From positions 118,444,674 through 118,508,673 of the forward strand of contig CM061243.1 in the NCBI GenBank assembly GCA_030848705.1: a stretch of DNA of 64,000 nucleotides, in the 5' to 3' direction. A program made the translations under genes and the position numbers. Below, one piece after another: positions 11,873-21,748 of this stretch (positions within the stretch are counted from its first letter, which is position 1; each line of letters opens with the position of its first letter). The notes below the pieces were generated by a model that had not been told where the DNA came from, did not search any database, and was given only the letters and a program-made list of their open reading frames with translations. Source of the DNA: Heracleum sosnowskyi (Eukaryota; Streptophyta; Magnoliopsida; Apiales; Apiaceae).

Positions 11873-13737
11873 AATTGATTGGGTCCGGCATGCTTAAAGA
11901 ACTGGCCTTTGTCAGGCAAAACAACATTTCTAACTTCAACTACTTCAACCTCTTTCACATAAGAGCGTTTCCATTTATAGCCAGCCTTAAAACATTTCTG
12001 ATTAGGCTTGGGGATAAATGAATCCACTCTAGTCTGAGGAGGATTAGTAGTCTTGGTTTTAACATGCTTCTTATTATTAACATGTTGACGTGGAGCAGTC
12101 TTATCACTAGATACATGCTTACTATTAAAATAAGCATACATAACATTAAAAGCACAAGACATGCAATTACTCACACCACATGCTTTATGAGAAGAATAAG
12201 TAGCAGGCATGTTATTACTACAGTTGTTTTGATTCAACAAATGGATATCTGATTTAGTCTTTTCAGTTGGAACAACTTTGACTGGAATATCAGATATACA
12301 CTTCTTGGACTGTTCAGCTTCCAAGGCCATATCTTCTTCACGAATCTCCTCAGCAATAATGATAGAGTATTCATTCATAGGCTCTGCCTCAGACTCCCTA
12401 CAGAAGGGTGTTTCAATACCCTTAAGTATATATGGAACAACCTTTCCTTCAGATTTGTATCTACAAGGAGAATTAATTCCAAGCAGTCCAATAGCCTCAT
12501 TATAATCATACCCTATACTGACATGATTACCAACAGCTTGCTTATTGAGAATTTCTTTAGCAGTCTTACAAGAACTGAAATAAGCATTAGCTTTGGTCTT
12601 AAGCTCACTAATCTGATCTTTGAGAATGGTTTCCAGTTGAATATAACATTTAACCCTATTCTCAAGAAAAGCTACCTTATTAGTAAGTTCATCTTGATTG
12701 ATATGCACTAGTTTTAAATCTTTTATTTCCTTTTCAAGATTTGTGTTTAAAAGATTTATTCTATCATTTTCAGTGCGTGCACAACTTATGGTGCCACCAA
12801 GATGATAAATCATTTCAGCGTCAGTAAGTTTTACCTCAGACATGTCTGGTGAAGATAACATGGAATCAAAGAGTTTGCCTCCTATTGCCATGAGTGCAAG
12901 ATTTCCAACTTCTTCATCTTCACTGTCTGTATCATCCCAGCTCTTTTCTTCAGACTTGTTCTTCTCAACCATCCCTGTTTTATAGCCACCCCTTGTGCTA
13001 TTTGAGGATGAAGAACCACCTGTCTGACATTCGTCAGCATATGTCTTGAACTTGAAACTAGGATTTCTCCTGAACCTGAAGTTTCCAAACTTCTTCACTA
13101 CCCATGCCATAGACTCATCTTCCAACTGTTCAAGCTCCTCCATAGAATAAAAATCACCACCAGATTGACTTGTAGATGTAACACCATATTCAGCTACAAT
13201 TACATCCTTGTTAGGACTGGAAGGTAGAACAACCTTCGCTTCCTGTTTCTGTGGGACTCCAGCTACCAGTGAAGTAGACATACTAACCACTCTTCCTTCC
13301 CTTGGATTTGATCTGAAGTGCTCATATGAAGAGGTGAGAATTTCCATCTTATTCTCTCTAACTTCCTCTGTCCCTTCATTGATTATTTCAATCGTATCCC
13401 AAATGTGTTTGGCAGAGACACATTTTAAAATATGATTATGCATGATTGGATCAAGACAATCAATCAGTATCAACTGTAGACAGGCATCCAAGGCAACATC
13501 TTCTTTTTCTTCAGAAGTGTAGTCCTTGGAATCCTTAGGGTATATCCTAGTAACAACATCATTCTCTATTAGCTCTTCCTCAACACCCATAGGAATTCTT
13601 GGTCCATTCTTCAGCACATCAAGATATTCAAAATTTTCAACTTGAAGAAACAAGAGCATCTTCTTCCTCCACATAGGATAGTGCTCCTTGCTGAACATTG
13701 GGATTTTTACTGTAGCCACTTTCTGTGTAGTAGACAT
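11851..13737 (-). CDS. Copia-1 gag-like protein
   Basis: 628-residue ORF starting about 100 bp after the PBS, in the expected gag place. The N-terminal part matches Copia gag (UBN2 type), with YPMWRKKMLLFLQ at about 20-32 and HIWDTIEIINEGTEEVRENKMEIL at about 110-133. After TSSYEHFRSNPREG the usual capsid continuation is absent and the sequence jumps to a Ser-rich linker and an acidic patch (WDDTDSEDEEVGNLALMA). No CCHC zinc knuckle (CX2CX4HX4C) is visible, which is unusual because the knuckle binds genomic RNA. The C-terminal part is a long coiled-coil-like and linker region ending GPNQFWAPKK, the usual gag-protease junction. The next domain is in another frame. The ORF is open throughout, so protein may be made, but it is probably an internally deleted gag. 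Confidence 0.8.
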   Translation of the reverse strand: MSTTQKVATVKIPMFSKEHYPMWRKKMLLFLQVENFEYLDVLKNGPRIPMGVEEELIENDVVTRIYPKDSKDYTSEEKEDVALDACLQLILIDCLDPIMHNHILKCVSAKHIWDTIEIINEGTEEVRENKMEILTSSYEHFRSNPREGRVVSMSTSLVAGVPQKQEAKVVLPSSPNKDVIVAEYGVTSTSQSGGDFYSMEELEQLEDESMAWVVKKFGNFRFRRNPSFKFKTYADECQTGGSSSSNSTRGGYKTGMVEKNKSEEKSWDDTDSEDEEVGNLALMAIGGKLFDSMLSSPDMSEVKLTDAEMIYHLGGTISCARTENDRINLLNTNLEKEIKDLKLVHINQDELTNKVAFLENRVKCYIQLETILKDQISELKTKANAYFSSCKTAKEILNKQAVGNHVSIGYDYNEAIGLLGINSPCRYKSEGKVVPYILKGIETPFCRESEAEPMNEYSIIIAEEIREEDMALEAEQSKKCISDIPVKVVPTEKTKSDIHLLNQNNCSNNMPATYSSHKACGVSNCMSCAFNVMYAYFNSKHVSSDKTAPRQHVNNKKHVKTKTTNPPQTRVDSFIPKPNQKCFKAGYKWKRSYVKEVEVVEVRNVVLPDKGQFFKHAGPNQFWAPKKV

Positions 13738-13824
13738 CTTTTGAGATTTTTAGGAATAATAAAAAATCAGAGTTTAAGAAAAATCTCAAAACAATTGGAT
13801 CTTTGATTTGTATATCAATCAAAA

Positions 13825-13837
13825 GGCTCTGATGCCA
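13825..13837 (-). other. Copia-1 primer-binding site (initiator Met tRNA)
   Basis: The minus strand reads TGGCATCAGAGCC two bases inside the LTR. It differs from the canonical plant Copia PBS TGGTATCAGAGC at one base. Confidence 0.85.
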
Positions 13838-13839
13838 AT

Positions 13840-15249
13840 TGTTAGGTCCTGATAAGTTTGTAGAAGGGGGGTTGAATACAAACTATACCGTTTTATCGAA
13901 TTTGTCCTTTTAGAATAAAACTGTTTAGGAACAAATTAATGCGGAATAAAATGAAACAAGATTCAAGTTAAATAAAACTATATTAAACTTGAAGGGTGTT
14001 GCAAATACAATATGGATTACAAAGTATTTATCTCAAACTAATTAATACAAATTTAGAATAAATTCGACATGAACTTTTCTAATATTTGTAATAAAAAGAT
14101 CGAATGCTAAAAGCAAGTTCGAGATAAATTCTAGGGATAAAAATCCGCTAGTTAATCAAAGCAATACAAGTAATCAAATTCTAGTGGTTTGGATTTAACA
14201 ATACAAACTAGAATTAATTGCTTGAGAAGAAATTAGATCAAAAGGTTTCTTCGTTCTTGCTTGAGAGAAATGGCTGCTGTGTGTTTTTGATGGATAATAC
14301 AAGTCTGTTACTTTTTCCTTTTTGGCCACCTTTAAAAAGCAAATACAATTGCCTTGTATGACCTGCAAAACAAATGCTCGGTAGAACCTTGAATGCCAGT
14401 ATGACCAAGAGAAAATGTTCGGTATGACCTGCTACACTTTTCACCAACTCTGAATAGAACCTGGAAAGCAACCTGTATGACCTGAGAAATAAGAACTCGG
14501 TATGACCTTTAAAAGGAAACATGTATGACCTATTCAAATAGGTCATACCGTGTTTTTACTTTTAATTAAACTAGGTCATACTAGTATTAATAGACAGGTC
14601 ATACTAGTACTTAAATTACTTTCTTTTAATTAATTTTAGTTGAATTAAATTCTAAATTAAATTAATTCTTTTCTGGAATTAATTTAATAAATAATTCAAA
14701 CAACTAAATTAATTAATTTAATAAATAAATTAATTCTGAAAGAATTAATTTATTAATTAAATTGATTAATCATTTAATTAATTAGAAGAGAATAACTTAA
14801 AAACAAAGTATCTCTCTCTCTTCTGAACACCACTGAAAATAGATGATTTAATTCCACTGATTGATGTCGTCATTCGATGCACTGTCTGGTTTCATGAATA
14901 ACTGACTTCAATGATAATTCTTCATCTTTAAAACATTTAAATCTGTGGCTTCTTTCCTTTAGCTTTGACAAAACTCTGTATCCTGTACTTCTTCTGTCAC
15001 CAACTGGAAATCTCTGTCACTGTAGTAAATCCACTTTCTTGAATACTTCACTGAGGCTTGAACAATAAATTGAACTTCTTTCAATGTAGAATAACTTCAA
15101 GTCTGTAGATGACTTTAATACTCCATTCTCTTGACAGATAAAACTCTCTGAGATTCCTGTGACCTTTACTCTAATATTTACTTATTACATTCTGGTTTAA
15201 GTTGAGTAGAATCCTCGAATTACAAATAGGCTATAGCATATGCCTTTCA
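13840..15249 (-). repeat. Copia-1 5' LTR (element orientation)
   Basis: 1410-bp direct copy of 7023-8432, beginning TGTTAGGTCC on the plus strand and ending GCCTTTCA. It contains several TATGACCT / AGGTCATA motifs, including the hairpin TATGACCTAT...ATAGGTCATA near 14524. The copies look identical. Confidence 0.95.
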
Positions 15250-15587
15250 ATACTTTTGAAAAAAGTACTTTATTTTATATAAAAAATAATATATTTAATA
15301 ATAAGATATTTTTAAAGTATTACAAATTAAAAAAAATGAATGAGTAATGATCCGAAAAGATCCGAACCGAATTTGATCTGAACCGTATTCATCCGATTTT
15401 AATCCAATTTTCATCCGATTTTAATCCGAATTAGACCCGAACCGAATCAAATCCGATCCGATCCGGACTATACCAAAAATATATCATAACCGAACATTAA
15501 TCCGATCCGAGATTGATCCGATCCGAAACCGAACCGATTACCTGATTTGCCAGGTCTAATTGCATTTCCGTATTTGTTTGTTTTAAT

Positions 15588-16116
15588 TAGGGTTGTAAGC
15601 GAACAGAGCCGTTCGTGAACAAAACCCGAGCTCGGTTTTTTTTAGATGGACTCGGCTCGGTTCGTTTATTAAATGAACACGAGCTTGAACATTAAAATGC
15701 GTTCGGTTAGTAAATAATGTTTGATTACTCATAATTACAAATATTAACCTAATATGATTATCAGAAGAAAATAAATTAACTTTTAGTATTAAAATTCAAA
15801 CATCATCGTATATTTTTAAGATGCGATTTTAGGCGTGAGACTGAAAATTGAGTATGTTATTTTTAAAATTAGAGCTGGTTGAGTATAAAATACGAACTAT
15901 TAATGAACAACTCAACTCGGCTTGAGTTCGGTTCGTGTTCGGCTCGACTCAACATGTTCGTGAACAAACTCGTATTCGGCTCGTTTATTAACGAGCCGAT
16001 CTTGAACATCACTTTTCGTTCGATTAGAAAACTCGGCTCGACTCAGTTCGTTTTAAAAAAAAGTCAAGCTCGGTTCGATTCAAAACTCGGCTCGGCTCTA
16101 TTCGTTTACAACCCTA
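15588..16116. mobile_element. hAT-like MITE with CTCGGCTCG subterminal repeats
   Basis: A 529-bp element with the perfect inverted ends TAGGGTTGTAA and TTACAACCCTA and the 8-bp target duplicate GTTTTAAT at 15580-15587 and 16117-16124. Near both ends CTCGGCTCGGTTCG-type motifs are repeated. It has no transposase ORF. It inserted only about 20 bp from the end of the previous hAT-like element. Confidence 0.92.
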
Positions 16117-16124
16117 GTTTTAAT

Positions 16125-17104
16125 AAGATAAGATATTTCGCATTCAATTAAAACGATAAAATGAATTAAGCGAAGTATTTTTTAGTAGCTATCGGTTTGT
16201 TTAATGTGACTGAATACGTTAATTTTTTATTTATTTTTTTGCTAGGGAATACGTTAATATTTTTAAACGTTCCCTTGTTTGAGAAAGAGTGATGCACCGT
16301 AGAGATAGGAAGAAAGATGTTAGGATTAGTTAGAATAAGAGCAAGTGAGGTGCATAATAATTAGAAAGTCCGTTTAATTAGTCAGGTGTAACGACCCCAT
16401 ATGGCCACGGTTGTTAATAATAATTGTTTCGCTTATGCGTGCACTCATTATTTAACCATTACTGCATATATTTAAACAGAACGAAGAAACTGGCAAAACA
16501 AGTATGCATTTCATCACGCTTTGGTTAGCCGTTGTGTGTTGCAGTTTATATACTTCAATGATACGACAAGTCCGGAACATTTCAAAGCAGAAAAAGAAGA
16601 CGGAGAAAGTTCGAGTTGCAAGAGTTCGGAAATTTTTGACACCAGATACGATAATCATAATTATTTTCATAAAAATATCGCAAAAATTACTAGTAAAATT
16701 GAGCAATCGACATCTCGTAAATTTTTTTAATGTTAATTTTAAGGTCTTTCTTCAAAGTGTAGGATGTGTAGATTAACGTTGCTACTCTTGTAAAATAATA
16801 GTGTTCGATGAAAGCTACGGGCACAAGGTCAAGTAACAGCTATAATTCCGGAAATTTGATACTTTAGGAAAATTAGAAAAGTTGTAGGCCACCTTTATTA
16901 TCCGGGTTCTCTTGTTTGCAAGTTTTGTCTACTCGATTTATTCTATTAGATAATAGGTTTCTGTTATTTTTCAAAAAATGTAACTTGCTATGAATCTAGT
17001 GTAAAGAAATGTAACTGAGTAATGCTAGAGATACAAACACCAGGTAGACAGTTTCCTGTATTTTTTTAACAATCTTCGGTTGTAGATAATTCAATTTTGA
17101 ATAA
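16125..17104. other. Intergenic spacer
   Basis: AT-rich. The overlapping ORFs at 16452-16776 on both strands have no recognisable domain and I do not call them genes. Confidence 0.4.
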
Positions 17105-18230
17105 ATGTAGCACCCTGGTGTTGGCATTGGTGCAGGGGTTGGCGAGGGCTGGGGTGGAGGCGGTGTGGTTGGTGTTGGAGGGGAAATTGGAGCTTTATGC
17201 TTCAGGTGTTGGAAGGGCTGGAGGCTTTGGAAACAGTGGTGTGTGGGTCGGATCGGTTCGGTTTTAGGTTAAAACCGAAACCGAAACCGCATATCTTCGG
17301 TTTTTAAAATCGAAAACCGAAACCGTAACCGAAACCGTCGGTTCGGTTTCGGTTTTAAAATGATCGAATCGGTTATAATCGGTTCGGTTTCGGTTTTAAA
17401 ACCGTCTCAAATAAACATAACAAAATAAATAAAATGACTTCGAATTTTTAAGTTTGCAAAGTTACAAATTATTTTTTCTTCCAAAATAAACATACAAAGT
17501 TTTCATAATAAATTATTTAAGTCCAACATGATCCGAGAATAATGAAAATTTAACATGATCTTCAAAAATATTTTCTTTGAAATGTATATAAGACAATGTT
17601 AGAAATTCAACAATCTCGAGTATATCTGAAGTCTTTGTATAAGTAAAGAGTTTTTCCAGGAAAGCGAAGAAAAATCGTCATATTCAAAAATAAAACAACA
17701 TATAAAATACCTAGATATAGAAGTTTATTAAACTACATTTATTTATCAACTATTACAAATTAAAACTTCAAAAACAAGAACAAAATAGTATAATTATTAA
17801 AAGGAATGTCAGAATCTTTATTAATCTACTCTCACTACTCATAAAAATTGGTCTAGTAGAATATACAATATATTTATTTCTTTATTTTTATTTAATCGGA
17901 TCGGTTTGGACCTAAAACCGAAACCGAAACCTCAAGAACGGTTCGGTTTTTTAATTTTCGGTTTCGGTTTCGGTTTCAATTCGGTTTCGGATTTTTACGG
18001 TTCAGATTTTATCGGTTTCGATTCGGTTTCGGTTTTAATTCGATTTTTTGCTCCCCTAGATTAGGGTATGGTTTCAGCAGTAACAAGGGTTGAAGCTTCG
18101 GTAACATCGGCGGGCATGGAACTGGTATCGGATATGGGGTGGTAGGGGAGGATATGGTGGAAGTCATGGTGAAGCTGATGGAGCAAACCACCTTGATCAT
18201 TCCACCTTGATAGGAGTAGGACAATGATGA
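17105..18230 (+). pseudogene. Glycine-rich protein pseudogene, split by an insertion
   Basis: Glycine-rich coding sequence lies on both sides of a CGG-rich insertion. The left part reads GVGIGAGVGEGWGGGG and, in another frame, ASGVGRAGGFGNSG. The right part reads GYGFSSNKG, a stop, then GNIGGHGTGIGYG and in a further frame RGGYGGSHGEADG. The several frame changes and a stop show a decayed gene. Plant glycine-rich proteins are often cell-wall or RNA-binding proteins; no signal peptide or RNA-recognition motif survives to say which. Confidence 0.5.
17234..18058. mobile_element. hAT-like MITE with CGGTTTCGGTTT subterminal repeats
   Basis: The left end CAGTGGTGTGTGGGTCGG and right end TTTTTGCTCCCCTA resemble degenerate TAGGGGTG...CCCCTA hAT ends. 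Runs of CGGTTTCGGTTT or its complement lie near both ends (about 17255-17405 and 17895-18045). No transposase and no clear target duplication, so the limits are approximate. Confidence 0.6.
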
Positions 18231-19983
18231 GTAAAATTTAATTCTATGTTGTGTACTACAATTTTAGATTTGTTTCCTGGTTCTATGAATCAGTAAAATT
18301 TAGACCCCCTCAGTTAAACACTTGAATCTACAGCTGCCAGAAATTTCCAAATGTGAATCCCAAGTTCAGTTCTCCAAAAAAAAAAACACTTCAATGAAAA
18401 AATCAGGGTAAAACTATGAAGATCCAAATTCTTGTATTAAGAGAATTATTAACCAGATAGAACTGAACAATAGAATACACCGGAGGAACATCTTAATCTT
18501 TATTGCTGTTTTACCGCCTCCAAGATATAGAGAAACTTTTATACACGCATAGAACATACAAATCACCGGACCGGAAACAACAGTCCTCGACTTTGCAACA
18601 TCAGGAACAGTAAATAATGATAATGATCATGACGGGAAATATATATACTAATATATGAACAGCACAAGCACACCCCTATACAGTTGGCAGCAAGAATTAG
18701 CCTTGATTTAGGTAAGCAAGTCCAGAAGAACGTCATCTGCCACAGTTATTAATCAAATGTAACAAGCATTAGCAGCAGCATATTGTATGCCTGTCACTAC
18801 TGAATAAAATGAATCCAGTGAGAAGGAAAAGCAGATGACAAAATCAAGTTTAGTTATGTGAAAATATTCAGGTGATGCAGAATGAGAGCAAAAAACATAA
18901 CGATAGTAATACGACAACTTGAACTTTAGAAACTACTAAAAAATCAGATATGGCAAAACAAATTTTTAACACATCGGGACATATAATTGATATTGATACG
19001 GAAAATTTCAGCTTTAAGTGCTGTTTACACAAAAAGAATGACCTGATGAATTCAAGCCATCAATTCAGAAATTTTTACTAGATTTACCAAACTAAGATCA
19101 TCATCTTTTATTCACTTGTTTGATGTTTTGTTCCAGACTTCCAGTACTAGAATATTATCTTTTGAGCAAGTACGAAGTTCAGTGATTGTATATTTTTATT
19201 TAACTTCTATCTAGACTTCAACCTCCATATCAAACCTGTGAAATGGCACCCATAACTGCAAGTTTATGGCTGGCGTTTGTTAATATGAGGAAGGTTAAAT
19301 TATGCTACACTGGCAGTGGCAGCTTGCTCAAGCCTAATTAGTCCAGTACACTTACTGGCATTGCAAGAAGTACAGATTCGCCCAGATGATCCTGATTAAT
19401 GCACTAAATTGGTGAAAGTGTGAAACTAAGCCGTATCAAGGGCCCCTGTTACTAAGCCGTATCAAGGGCCCCTGTTACTGTTGGAGAGACATGTATGATT
19501 AGACCAAAAAAGTTACCCAGAGGGCCAGAATAATTGAGTCTATCTAAAGCACCTGGATAGGCACACGCCATTCATTAAAGCTATCAAGAAAATAACTTGT
19601 CACTGAGATACACTTGTTAGTTGTTTGAGTAATATAGAACTATGCAATGAGCTGTGTATGCTTGCTTATGTGTATCTTTAAGTGACATTAAGATTGCTGT
19701 TGCTCCAATGAACAACAAACTGAAAGCAAAAGAATAGAGTCTTCCACAATGTAATATTTCTACGAAACTGTAGGATTTCAGCAGAAGTGAATTTTACTGT
19801 TGTATAGACAAGCTCCAACAACAAATATAATACTGTATAGAGGATTAGGTCAATACAGATATATTCTTATTTCTTAATTCATAAGCATGCCCGTCTCATT
19901 CTCTACATGCAGTTTTTTCCTAAAAGTTCTAATAGAGGTTTGAGTTCGTTTGGTAACTAAGTTGAATGCGGAGAGTAAAACAA
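18231..19983. other. Intergenic spacer
   Basis: No supported gene. A 26-bp unit containing CTAAGCCGTATCAAGGG is present twice in tandem at about 19424-19475. A poly-A run lies near 18377. The 9-bp target duplicate GTAAAACAA of the next element ends at 19983. Confidence 0.4.
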
Positions 19984-21035
19984 GACTAATCTGCAAAATG
20001 CACCCCTTTTGGTTGGGTCCAAAGTCACTTTAGTATACATACTTTTGGCAATTGCAAATTGCATCCCTACACATGTTTTGGCGCCGTACTATGCACCCCT
20101 TTCATCGATTTTTACCGTTACCGTTAAATAACTCAGGGGTAATTTCGTAAATTAACAATGCTTAATTACATTTTGACCCCTAAAGTATGACATATGATAC
20201 CCATGAACCCTTAAAGAAAAAGATCATACATTTTTGCCCCAGAACTTTAAAATTATACTGTTTAACCCATTTACTAATATCATCTTCCTACATTATTTTT
20301 AGAATTTTTTAAATATATTAAAATAAAAAACATTTAACATAGATTATTTTAAAAAATTTGAGAATGATGTAATCTCCGAAATTTAAAATTCGCAGCAAAA
20401 TTTAAAATTTGAGCCGACTTTTGGAATGTTAGAAATTTTGTAAAATTCGTAGTAAATTCAATTCATACCGGATTTTGAAGATTTTTGATGATTCAAAAAA
20501 CCTTTTAAATTTCCCATAACGTTCGTTCATGGTGTTTCCCCATAAAAAATAATCATAATTTTTTTCAGTTTGCAAATTCATTCCACGTACATTTTATCTA
20601 ATTATTAATTCATTATAATTCGGTTTCTAACGAGCCTTATTGTTTCAAAACAATCGTTTTGTTTTCTACAACTTTCGTTCTTAAATTTTCCCAACAAATA
20701 TCGTATAAAGGGTCAAAAAATTTAAATAATTGTATGACTTTAAATAAAAGGATTAAATTGTATAATTTTTATAGTTCTGGGGCAAAAATGTGTGATCTTT
20801 TTCTTTAAGGGTTCATGTGTACGATATGTCATACTTTAAGTGTCAAAATGTAATTAAGTCATTGTTAATTTACTAAATTACCCCTGGAGTCATTTAAAGT
20901 AACGGTAAAAATTGATTAAAGGGTGCATAGTGCAGCGCCAAAAACATGTGTAGGGATGCAATATGCAATTACCAAAAGTATGTATACTAAAGTGATTTTG
21001 GGCCAAACCAAAGGGGTGCATTTTGCAAATTAGTC
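19984..21035. mobile_element. Mutator-like foldback element (non-autonomous)
   Basis: A 1052-bp element flanked by the perfect 9-bp duplicate GTAAAACAA (19975-19983 and 21036-21044). A 9-bp duplication with long inverted arms is typical of Mutator-like elements. The arms are about 290 bp (left to about 20272, right from about 20746), beginning GACTAATCTGC and ending AAATTAGTC, with moderate divergence between them. The middle (about 20273-20745) has no ORF. A partial relative lies at 5741-6123. Confidence 0.92.
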
Positions 21036-21044
21036 GTAAAACAA

Positions 21045-21748
21045 TAACATAAACATTGTCAATTGGTTTATCTAAATCAGAATAGCATACACTGACACAA
21101 GTATAGGAAAAAAAATTTAGTGGAAGAATTAAAACATAAATTAGGGAACAACAGGAGAGGCAAAGTTGCCACTGTTAGCATTGCAGCTGAAATGACTTTT
21201 CACCTTCTATAAAATAGTGTTTCAAGGGAACGTAAGATGTGAAGATAAAGTATATGTAACTCCTACTTGGTGCAAAACCTATTCAACTTGGTGATCAAGT
21301 TATTTTTTATATAATCCTTTTCAATAATCCATTCTCAGAGATCAATGCAAGAAAATCAAGCATTCATTAAAGGTAAAGAAAGCAGATAGTCCCATAATGA
21401 TCTGGTGTGAAATATATGCAGAGGACTCTTTGCATGACTTCAATAGAAGATGAAAGGTGAAGAAAATATCACCACCCAAGAACAAAATAAGTAAATTATG
21501 CTTGCTAAAAACCATGCCGCAATAAGGAAACAGGATACTTTTAATATCAGATGAATAACCCATACCATAGAATCTGAGCAGCCAGTCGGACTCCTTCCAC
21601 AGTTATTGAACTTCAGTTAATGATTCTGGGAGAAAACAGAAGTACAAATTTTATAAGTTCAGACTTTCCACAAAGAAATAATTAGTGAGAATAAGGAGAT
21701 ATAACATAGCATACATCTGTCCTTTTGAAAGTAAATCTATTGCTTACA
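21045..21748. other. 3' region of the ACBP3-like gene
   Basis: AT-rich sequence downstream of the minus-strand stop codon. The part next to 21748 should be its 3' UTR. The ORF at 21342-21563 has no domain and is not called. Confidence 0.4.

Larger units (their letters stand above)
7023..15249 (-). mobile_element. Copia-1: non-autonomous SIRE/Maximus-like LTR retrotransposon
   Basis: Complete 8227-bp insertion on the minus strand: two 1410-bp LTRs with TG...CA ends, a PBS for initiator Met tRNA beside the right LTR, a PPT beside the left LTR, and the 5-bp target duplicate ATACT at 7018-7022 and 15250-15254. In element order it carries gag, a protease fragment, a few codons of RT, an RNase H tail, a hairpin array and an env-like remnant. 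Integrase and the RT core are missing, so it cannot move by itself. I found no mismatch between the LTRs when reading them side by side, which means a recent insertion. Confidence 0.93.
6672..15558. mobile_element. hAT-like MITE split by a Copia retrotransposon
   Basis: The ends are inverted: TAGACCTG at 6672 and CAGGTCTA ending 15558. The 8-bp target duplicate ATTGCATT occurs at 6664-6671 and 15559-15566. Eight-base duplications with TAG...CTA ends fit the hAT superfamily. Both ends carry many GATCCGAACCGA-type subterminal repeats (about 6700-6900 and 15345-15540). Without the Copia insertion (7023-15249 plus its 5-bp duplicate) the element is about 655 bp and has no coding capacity, so it is a MITE. 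Confidence 0.8.

Noticed and set aside
16504..16776. 90-residue ORF with a hydrophobic start and basic middle
   Set aside because: No homology recognised, overlapping ORFs on both strands, no splice or promoter context.
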